Notes under the pieces: generated by a model | The model's input: the letters and a program-made list of their open reading frames with translations, nothing else | The model's database searches: none | Told to the model about the DNA's origin: nothing | In this document: one piece after another, positions 58,195-64,000 of the stretch | How positions within the stretch are numbered: position 1 is the first letter of the stretch | Layout of the letters: each line of letters starts with the position of its first letter | Position numbers and translations under genes: made by a program | NCBI RefSeq assembly: GCF_934371575.1 | Contig: NZ_CAKRNY010000016.1 | Location: 1-64,000, forward strand | Origin: an uncultured Blautia sp. | GTDB taxonomy: Bacteria; Bacillota; Clostridia; Lachnospirales; Lachnospiraceae | DNA: 64,000 nt | Direction of reading: 5' to 3'

Positions 58195-58247
58195 CCATTT
58201 AAAATCAAGGTAAAACAAAACACGGATTAGGAATGAGTCCCGGTAAA

Positions 58248-58286
58248 TTTCGCCCAAAGCATATAATTACACATTTTGCTTGATAT
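58248..58286. repeat. Short repeat (copy A) shared with 63754-63786
   Basis: CCAAAGCATATAATTACACATTTT plus GCTTGA here recurs as CCAAAGCATATAATTACA then CATTTTTCTTGA near the MarR promoter. Read on the minus strand it contains ATATGC 17 bp after a CAA-ending box, so it may be a mobile promoter fragment. Confidence 0.5.
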
Positions 58287-58352
58287 AAAAAGACAATATA
58301 GAATTTGCAAATGTTTTACAGTAAATTATGCAAAATCTTATATTGTCTTTTA
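58287..58352. terminator. Long bidirectional terminator between the ROK and GH3 genes
   Basis: AAAAGACAATATA pairs perfectly with TATATTGTCTTTT; an inner TTTGCA/TGCAAA stem tops it. A and T runs flank both sides. Confidence 0.8.
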
Positions 58353-58360
58353 TCTATTCA

Positions 58361-58398
58361 GCTAATCTGGAATCAGATGCAAGATTAGCCGAAATTCT
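58361..58398. repeat. GCTAATCT inverted repeat after the GH3 gene
   Basis: GCTAATCT...AGATTAGC arms of 8 bp, directly after the GH3 stop. CGGCTAATCTTGCAT resembles CGGCTAATCTTACAT at 52560. Confidence 0.45.
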
Positions 58399-58404
58399 TA
58401 TTTT

Positions 58405-61200
58405 TTATTTTCTCTTCTTCCAAGCTACTTTGTAAAGTCCGAAGATTACAAGTGCCAGAAGCAGTACATCTACAATGCCCATTACATATACCCAGGTGGA
58501 TAAACCAGATTTACTCAATTCCTGAGCATTGGAGTTTGCGATGGTGTAGAGGATATTGTGGCAGGCTTTTCTGAGGGCCTGCTGACCGGAGTTGTTATCC
58601 AGAACAATATCGGTTACTTTCTCGCCTAATGTAGACAGCATCAGATCGCAGCCATTGAAAATTGCGATATCTGCATCCTTGAAGTTATCACCGATATAGT
58701 CTGTGATAACCATTCCCTTAAATCCCCATTCGTTACGGAGAACATCATTGTTCAATGCAAAGCTTCCACCGCACCAGTCAGTTCCGATTCGGCTGTCAGC
58801 GTCCATAACAGCAGTTGCATTTCCCTCTTTTACTGCCAACTCGAAGGCTTTCAGATATACCTCACGAATTGCCTGTTCACTTGTCCATACGCACACATTT
58901 TCACGGTTTGTTTCCTGATTGTCCAGTGCGAAATGTTTGATGTAGCAATAAATTCCATTTTCAGCAGTTCCTCTTGCAAAACCAGCTGCTGTTTTTCCAG
59001 CAAGAATGCCATCCTCAGAATAATACTCAAAGTTACGTCCGCCAAATGCAGTTCTGTGAATATTCATAGCCGGAGCGTAAAGACCACTTACTCCGTATAC
59101 TTTTGCTTCATTGCTCATGCTCTCGCCTAATTTCTGGGCAAGTTCCTGATTCCATGTTGAAGCCAGTGTTACTGCACTTGTATACTGGATTCCGGAAGCT
59201 CCGTTTACAAGACCGTTAATGCCGGCGGGACCATCGGTATCCATGGTTTTATATTTTCCAACAGAACTTACTTCTGCTGTTGCAAAGCCACCGAATCCAG
59301 TCAGCTGAACCATATCATCCAGGGAAAGCTGTTCCAAAAGCTTATCCCACTGAGGATCGTCGTAGTCCAGCCCCTTCATGTCATCTACTGTTAAACCATT
59401 CTTTGCAAATGTGATCGGTTCGTCAGAATCATCAACCGGGAATTTTGGATTTTCCAATGCATCAATAATTTCCTCAGAAGCATCCTTCCAATCAGGTCTC
59501 TCTGTTACATCAGTGCCTTCCCAGTCTGCGCGGGATACATAGGTAATACTGTTACCATTACTTACATTGTCAAAATGGTTGATTGCCTCTGTAACGTCAG
59601 ACTCACGTTTTCCATCATTAGCTTCGTTATAAATCACATCCTCATCTACAACAAAGTTCTTGCTGTCCAGCACATCATGTGCATTATCCATTACCTTAAT
59701 TTCATAGGTTCCAGCTTCCAGTACATATGAACCACCATCAGCTTTGATTCCCTGCCAGTCATAAGAAGCCAGATCTTCCACTGGAATCTCAAAGGAAACA
59801 ATTTCAGAGGCACCGGGTTCCAGAATCTGTGTTTTTCCATAATCAATCAGATTTACATGGGATTTCTCAATACCACCTACATAATATGGTGCAGTCTCAT
59901 AAATCTGGACCACATCTTTTCCGCTCACATCACCAGTGTTAGTTACTGTGACATCCATTTTCACAGTAGTTCCGTCATTCTCGAAACCAGTAATCTTCTG
60001 GACAAAATCTGTGTAGCTTAAACCATATCCAAATGGATACTGCACAGCTTTGTGATATGCTTCTTCATCACATTTTCCAGTTTCGTTGTCTACCCAGCGG
60101 GTTTCATAATATCTGTAACCCACATAGATATTTTCCTGGTAATCCAGATACAGATAATGCTCCAGTTCAAACCACTGTGTCTGAACAAGGCTGTCAGTAT
60201 TCGGATATTCAAAATCTCCTGAATTATAATAAGCCGGATTAGCAGTTACATCATAAGCGTATGTATCTGCGAGACGGCCAGATGGGTTTACCTCACCGCA
60301 TAATACACTTCCAATTGCATTGCATCCTGTGGAACCAGGATTTCCAATCCAAAGTGCTGCATCAATCTGGTCTTCGTCCAGGAAACCTAATTCCATTGGA
60401 TTTCCAGAATTGATCAGAACAACTACTTTGTCAAAATTGGTCTCTGCAATATCCAACATATCTCTTTCATTATCTGTAAGCTCAAGATAATGTTTACCAG
60501 CTGTGCCGCCAACCTTATCCGCCATGTCAGTAGGAAGGTCGCCACCCTCACCACCGCTTCTGCTGAATACCACAACCGCTGTATCAGAAAAGCTCTTTGC
60601 ATTATCAATGATGTCGTCTGTGAACTCATCTGCGGAAGGCTCATAGTTGTTATAATCACCGCCAGTCAGATGGAAAATGTCTGTTCCTGTTTTCTCTGTC
60701 AGTCTTTCTTCATAAAATGTTTTCAGTTCATCATTTGTTTCAAATCCAGCATTCTGAAGTCCTGTGTACAAGTCCACGTTATTGGACTCATCTCCTGCAC
60801 CGGAACCAGTTCCGCCATATGCAACAGACAGGGAAGAATAACCAAATAAATTGATCTTTCCCTGAATTGGAAGTGCATTGTTCTCGTTTTTCAGAAGAAC
60901 AATTCCTTCACTTTCAATTTCTTCTGTAAGATCCTTTGCATCATCCCTGGCCTGTTTGATCTCTGGGGAATCCATATTGATCTTATTGAAATAGATGTCA
61001 ATAATGTTATTAAAATTGTAGATTGCACCGTTTGCCCCCACAATAATTATCAGCAGAAGGCTTAAAAGGACTGTTCCAACTGTACGTCCTTTTGTAAATG
61101 TCCCCTTTCCTTTCACACCTGCTCTGATGGTCATTGCAATTGCAAGTACTGCAAGCACTGCCACGATGACAGTAAAAATAAGCACTGTCTTTGCTGTCAT
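58405..61200 (-). CDS. Membrane-anchored, domain-permuted GH3-family glycosidase
   Basis: A 931-residue protein. Two N-terminal hydrophobic helices (about 5-25 and 42-62) come first. The GH3 C-terminal-type alpha/beta domain follows directly (EGIVLLKNENNALPI near 98), then an Fn3-like region. The GH3 barrel is last, with MDTDGPAGINGL, GRNFEYYSEDG, KHFALDNQETNRE and nucleophile Asp in MVITDYIGD. A transmembrane helix and basic tail end it. This C-before-N order is reversed relative to standard GH3 and known from a few ruminococcal enzymes. Beta-glucosidase or xylosidase activity is likely. AAAAGGAGGAG precedes the ATG. Confidence 0.88.
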   Translation of the reverse strand: MTAKTVLIFTVIVAVLAVLAIAMTIRAGVKGKGTFTKGRTVGTVLLSLLLIIIVGANGAIYNFNNIIDIYFNKINMDSPEIKQARDDAKDLTEEIESEGIVLLKNENNALPIQGKINLFGYSSLSVAYGGTGSGAGDESNNVDLYTGLQNAGFETNDELKTFYEERLTEKTGTDIFHLTGGDYNNYEPSADEFTDDIIDNAKSFSDTAVVVFSRSGGEGGDLPTDMADKVGGTAGKHYLELTDNERDMLDIAETNFDKVVVLINSGNPMELGFLDEDQIDAALWIGNPGSTGCNAIGSVLCGEVNPSGRLADTYAYDVTANPAYYNSGDFEYPNTDSLVQTQWFELEHYLYLDYQENIYVGYRYYETRWVDNETGKCDEEAYHKAVQYPFGYGLSYTDFVQKITGFENDGTTVKMDVTVTNTGDVSGKDVVQIYETAPYYVGGIEKSHVNLIDYGKTQILEPGASEIVSFEIPVEDLASYDWQGIKADGGSYVLEAGTYEIKVMDNAHDVLDSKNFVVDEDVIYNEANDGKRESDVTEAINHFDNVSNGNSITYVSRADWEGTDVTERPDWKDASEEIIDALENPKFPVDDSDEPITFAKNGLTVDDMKGLDYDDPQWDKLLEQLSLDDMVQLTGFGGFATAEVSSVGKYKTMDTDGPAGINGLVNGASGIQYTSAVTLASTWNQELAQKLGESMSNEAKVYGVSGLYAPAMNIHRTAFGGRNFEYYSEDGILAGKTAAGFARGTAENGIYCYIKHFALDNQETNRENVCVWTSEQAIREVYLKAFELAVKEGNATAVMDADSRIGTDWCGGSFALNNDVLRNEWGFKGMVITDYIGDNFKDADIAIFNGCDLMLSTLGEKVTDIVLDNNSGQQALRKACHNILYTIANSNAQELSKSGLSTWVYVMGIVDVLLLALVIFGLYKVAWKKRK

Positions 61201-61428
61201 GATTTCTCCTCCTTTTTCTTTTCGATGAGATCATTTTATTGCAAAAACAGTGCTAGAAATATTTTTTTCATTAAATGTCGATTTTGTTCACAAACGACTT
61301 TCTCCTTTGGCAGAGTGCATAATTAGGCAATTTGTTTTTTGTGCAGTATTCACATTCATTTTTTTCACAACTGCTGTCCAGAAATTTCATAATAAACTTG
61401 CTTCATTGCTCCAATTCCAACTTTCTTA

Positions 61429-62730
61429 TCATTCTTTAACCGGAATCAAAATCTTCAACTCAAACCAATGCTTCTGCACACCGCAGGTAAGCATTCCATC
61501 ATATTTTTCCACAATGTATTTCATGCTCCGCATGCCAAATCCGTGAAAGTCTGTGTTATCCTTTGTCGTCTTCGGCAAGCCATCCAGCAGCTCCGGTTCT
61601 TCTTCACAATAGTTTTCTACCTTTATAAGTAAAAACTTTTTCTGTGGTGCAACCAGAAAATGAATCACCCTTTTCTCTTTTTCTTCACATTTTTCTACAC
61701 ATTCAATAGCATTATCCAAAGCATTTCCAAAAATGGAACACAAGTCCATCATATCCATAAAATCCAGTCTGCTTCCATCTGCTACAGCAGTCAGGCTGAT
61801 TTCATGCGCCAGGCAGTAACGTTTCTTTTCACTAAGGATCGTATCCAGTACCTCATTTCCTGAATCAACTTTAGTCTCCTGCTGGCAAATATCCGCTTCC
61901 AATTTTTCCAGGGATTTCATTCGTTTTTCTGAATTATTTTCTTCTTTCAGAAATTGGATCTGATGTTTCAGATCATGATATTTCATATTGATCAGCTCAG
62001 CACTCTCCTTTGACTGCTGATACTGTTCATAACGGCTTTGCATCAGATATTGCAAGGTATCATTTTCCTGTTTCATATACATTTCCCTGCGTACCGCATG
62101 AAACGCATAGAGAAGCGCCACGCTTCCAAATGCCATAAGCGCTCTGGTATTATAAAATACAAGAGAGATGGCCTGTCCGTCCGCATCCGGTATTTTCACA
62201 GAATTTCCAAGATAAAATCCGGCATAAGCAAATGCAAATGTATATACCAGATCACGACGCTTCACTGGTGCCATTTCGTAATCATACTGCACCAGGTGCT
62301 CCAAATAACAGGCACTGCCATACAATACTCCATATATGACCATCATAAATATCACAGACCATACCGGGCTGTAAATTCCAGTTTCTCTGGCGAACCAGAC
62401 ATAAGCCAGCCATTCTGCTGAAGCTGCAAATTCACCAAGCATGAACCCTCGGATACAGCAATAGGCAGCTGTTACAGGCTTGGTATTTCCCAGGATCCAG
62501 ATATACAGGAATAATAAAATAATAGCAGCAAGAAGATACAGCATACCAAATCTTGGATTTTTATTCTTCGTAAAAATAAGCAGAACAGCAAATAGTATAA
62601 AAAACAAAATATTTAAGAGTACTGCTTTCGTCCCTTTTAACCGCATCTTCATCTGCATAATGTAAATTCCACAGCCAGCAGTAAGTGCTATCACAGTGTA
62701 CAATAAAGGAATTCCTTTGATATCTGGCAT
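61429..62730 (-). CDS. AgrC-like sensor histidine kinase (GHKL type)
   Basis: A 433-residue sensor. About six transmembrane helices occupy residues 5-210. A coiled-coil linker leads to the phospho-acceptor region YHDLKHQI near 250. A GHKL ATPase follows, with an N-box FGNALDNAIE near 338 and GFGMRSMKYIVEKYDG near 405. The architecture is that of peptide-sensing AgrC/ComD-like kinases. No AgrB/AgrD-like peptide genes are in the window. It starts right after its response regulator and precedes the GH3 gene by 228 bp. Confidence 0.9.
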   Translation of the reverse strand: MPDIKGIPLLYTVIALTAGCGIYIMQMKMRLKGTKAVLLNILFFILFAVLLIFTKNKNPRFGMLYLLAAIILLFLYIWILGNTKPVTAAYCCIRGFMLGEFAASAEWLAYVWFARETGIYSPVWSVIFMMVIYGVLYGSACYLEHLVQYDYEMAPVKRRDLVYTFAFAYAGFYLGNSVKIPDADGQAISLVFYNTRALMAFGSVALLYAFHAVRREMYMKQENDTLQYLMQSRYEQYQQSKESAELINMKYHDLKHQIQFLKEENNSEKRMKSLEKLEADICQQETKVDSGNEVLDTILSEKKRYCLAHEISLTAVADGSRLDFMDMMDLCSIFGNALDNAIECVEKCEEKEKRVIHFLVAPQKKFLLIKVENYCEEEPELLDGLPKTTKDNTDFHGFGMRSMKYIVEKYDGMLTCGVQKHWFELKILIPVKE

Positions 62731-63441
62731 TTATTTAACCACCTTACTTATGTAGTTTGTCAACGCTTCCATAAAAGCATTCTTTCTGGTTCTTCCTATG
62801 GAGAGCTTCTCATGATTGATTTCCACATAGCCGTCACTGACTCCATCCACAAATTTCAGATTCACCAAATATCCTTTATTGCAACGGATAAAATCATATT
62901 TTTGCAGCTTATCTTCATATTCCTTCATTGTTCCATTTCCACTTATTACCTCTGTCACAGTATGAAAAAGAAGAGTGTGTCCCTGGCTTTCCAGATAGCA
63001 GATCTGGTTTAGATCTACCTTTTTCATTCCACCTTTTATATCCACAAGAACATACTGTGCATTGCGGTTCTGCATGCGCAAAACAGCCCGCTCAATTTTT
63101 TCACTGAACATGAAGTAGCTCACTGGCTTTAATACATAGTCCATGGCTTCCACTTCGTAGCCTTTGGTCGCATACTGATCCATGTTGGTAATAAAAATAA
63201 TCACTACCTCTGGATCCTTATTCCGGATTTCCCTGGCAGCGGACATACCGTCCATAAATTTCATCTGAATATCCATAAGAATGATGTCATACTGCATATG
63301 ATATTCCTCTACCAGCCCATCCCCGTCTGTATAAAACGTCACTTCTATTCCACGACCGCTTTCTTTCTGATAACGTTCCAGATATTCTTTCAATATGTCG
63401 CGGTAGGATCTTTCATCTTCAGCAACTGCAATCCTGATCAT
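62731..63441 (-). CDS. LytTR-family response regulator (AgrA-like)
   Basis: A 236-residue protein. The receiver domain has acidic pocket residues (VAEDE), phospho-acceptor Asp near 56 (IILMDIQM) and Lys in YVLKPVSY. A LytTR DNA-binding domain follows (LNQICYLESQGHTLLFHT, FIRCNKGYLVNLKFVDG). The kinase starts next to its stop. A repeat and a miniature element lie immediately upstream, and GGGGTGAA within the repeat serves as ribosome-binding site 6 bases before the ATG. Confidence 0.92.
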   Translation of the reverse strand: MIRIAVAEDERSYRDILKEYLERYQKESGRGIEVTFYTDGDGLVEEYHMQYDIILMDIQMKFMDGMSAAREIRNKDPEVVIIFITNMDQYATKGYEVEAMDYVLKPVSYFMFSEKIERAVLRMQNRNAQYVLVDIKGGMKKVDLNQICYLESQGHTLLFHTVTEVISGNGTMKEYEDKLQKYDFIRCNKGYLVNLKFVDGVSDGYVEINHEKLSIGRTRKNAFMEALTNYISKVVK

Positions 63442-63444
63442 AAG

Positions 63445-63585
63445 TTTTCACCCCAGTTTCCACTGTCTCAGCCAGTCTTTTCCAGAGCATGTTTGAAAAA
63501 GACTTTCTGCAGGATGTGCGTCACAATTTGTGGATGATTGCAGAAATGATTTTTCAAGCAGGCTCTAAGGATATTTTAACAAATT
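63445..63585. repeat. Shared ~60-bp repeat (copy L), split by the miniature element
   Basis: Positions 63445-63480 plus 63563-63585 match the repeat at 52447-52508 when the 79-bp element is removed. Here it supplies the immediate 5' leader of the response-regulator gene. Confidence 0.7.
63484..63562. mobile_element. 79-bp miniature inverted-repeat element (copy 2)
   Basis: GAGCATGTTTGAAAAA at one end and TTTTTCAAGCAGGC at the other are inverted repeats. It is flanked by TCCA (63480-63483, one mismatch) and TCTA (63563-63566), consistent with an aged 4-bp duplication. It aligns with the outer parts of 292-449 (about 65 of 79 positions by eye) and lacks the inner hairpin insert. Confidence 0.72.
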
Positions 63586-63659
63586 TCTTCAGAATTTCAA
63601 GGCGTCCGGACAATCTGACTTACCATTGAACAGTAATACTCTAATTTTGAACAAAACTG

Positions 63660-63746
63660 TCAACCGTCATATTCATCAGCCAGTCTGCCCAGAACAAAGC
63701 CGCTCAGAGCTGTAATTGCGACTGTCAGAATTATTTTCTTACGCGT
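63660..63746 (-). other. Short reading frame without a standard start codon
   Basis: Minus-strand frame reading (ACG)RKKIILTVAITALSG and then FVLGRLADEYDG before a stop: 28 codons with one hydrophobic helix. The first codon is ACG where ATG would be expected. It may be a decayed small membrane-protein gene transcribed divergently from the MarR gene. The call is weak. Confidence 0.3.
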
Positions 63747-63782
63747 TGCCAATTCGCCAAAGCATATAATTACACATTTTTC

Positions 63783-63840
63783 TTGACAAAATTTTATCCT
63801 CTTTTTATAATTACCATTGTTAATTAACGGTGGTAATTAT
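63783..63840 (+). promoter_or_regulatory. MarR-gene promoter with 34-bp operator palindrome
   Basis: TTGACA (63783-63788), a 17-bp spacer and TATAAT (63806-63811). ATAATTACCA...TGGTAATTAT (63807-63840), with a central GTTAATTAAC, is a nearly perfect 34-bp palindrome overlapping the -10 and start site. This is the geometry expected for MarR autoregulation. Confidence 0.85.
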
Positions 63841-63860
63841 TTTTATAAGGAGAAATACAT

Positions 63861-64000
63861 ATGGACATTGAACTTATCAAGCGGATGATGGATGCCTGTT
63901 ATCAGGGCAAGCGGATCCGGGATATGCTGCCGCCCCTGCCAGATGGAGTTGCATCTTCCTATATTCAGTATCTGGATATCATTGAAAAGCTGGAAAAACA
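63861..64000 (+). CDS. MarR-family transcriptional regulator (partial, continues beyond the window)
   Basis: The first 46 codons are present: MDIELIKRMMDACYQG, then KRIRDMLPPLPDGVASSYIQ and a helical stretch. AAGGAGAAATACAT precedes the ATG. The DNA-binding domain lies outside the window. The MarR call rests on the LPPLPxGV segment, which I associate with Lachnospiraceae MarR regulators, and on the palindromic operator overlapping its promoter. Another small regulator is possible. Confidence 0.6.
   Translation, partial: MDIELIKRMMDACYQGKRIRDMLPPLPDGVASSYIQYLDIIEKLEK

Noticed and set aside
1..64000. CRISPR array, prophage or tRNA genes
   Set aside because: I saw no regularly spaced repeats, phage structural genes or cloverleaf-type sequences; small repeats found are dispersed or paired hairpins.

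Overview
The window reads as chromosome of a low-to-mid GC anaerobic member of Clostridia, most likely a gut Lachnospiraceae of Blautia type. This is inferred from the gene set: [FeFe] hydrogenase, glycyl radical enzyme, Hdr-type electron transfer, LytTR regulation, a c-di-GMP riboswitch and abundant small hairpin repeats. There are no rRNA or tRNA genes that I can see. Most genes lie on the minus strand.

Layout. 1-2.6 kb is a decayed stretch: an Rpn-type nuclease gene split by a nested miniature element, a CsoR-like metal sensor, and an AAA ATPase with an internal deletion/frameshift. 2.8-4.7 kb is a GntR/ABC transporter operon, and 5.0-5.7 kb a YoaK-like membrane protein. 5.9-17.5 kb is the core of the window: mdh-like, hdrB, hdrC, hdrA, flxD(mvhD), flxC, flxB, flxA, then a soluble fumarate reductase pair (tfrB, tfrA) and two-subunit fumarase. 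Read together, these genes could reduce oxaloacetate via malate and fumarate to succinate in the cytosol, with NADH oxidation split by an Flx-Hdr flavin-bifurcating complex between fumarate and ferredoxin. The gene content is seen; the complex and its stoichiometry are inferred. 18-29 kb carries an HD phosphohydrolase, pepT, a group-B-like [FeFe] hydrogenase, a diol-dehydratase-type glycyl radical enzyme with its activase, a tiny Cys-rich Feo-associated protein, a PTS IIC protein, an M42 peptidase and hflX.

29-39 kb is a secreted transglutaminase-like protein, then housekeeping genes (TPR lipoprotein, glmM, a nucleotidyltransferase, prfA-prmC-DUF1385, rpmE, rho). 38.9-45.3 kb is a surface/secretion block: a secreted ATLF/PPEP-like zinc metallopeptidase under a c-di-GMP-I riboswitch, divergent from a transglutaminase-like lipoprotein and a compact type IV pilus-like operon (pilC, pilin-like genes, pilT). 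45.3-52.4 kb holds a secreted papain-like protease with Fn3-like repeats, hisC, mgtE and a phospholipase-D-like protein. 52.6-58.2 kb is a hexuronate/sugar-acid block (ROK regulator, mannitol-dehydrogenase-family reductase, GntP permease, an HPr-like protein without the phosphorylatable His, and a VOC protein). 58.4-63.4 kb is a membrane-anchored, domain-permuted GH3 enzyme downstream of an AgrC/AgrA-like two-component system. The window ends inside a MarR-like gene behind a 34-bp operator palindrome.

The strongest leads are the Flx-Hdr-fumarate reductase cluster, the riboswitch-controlled metallopeptidase, the compact pilus operon, and a small transposable repeat with recognisable target duplications at both ends of the window.
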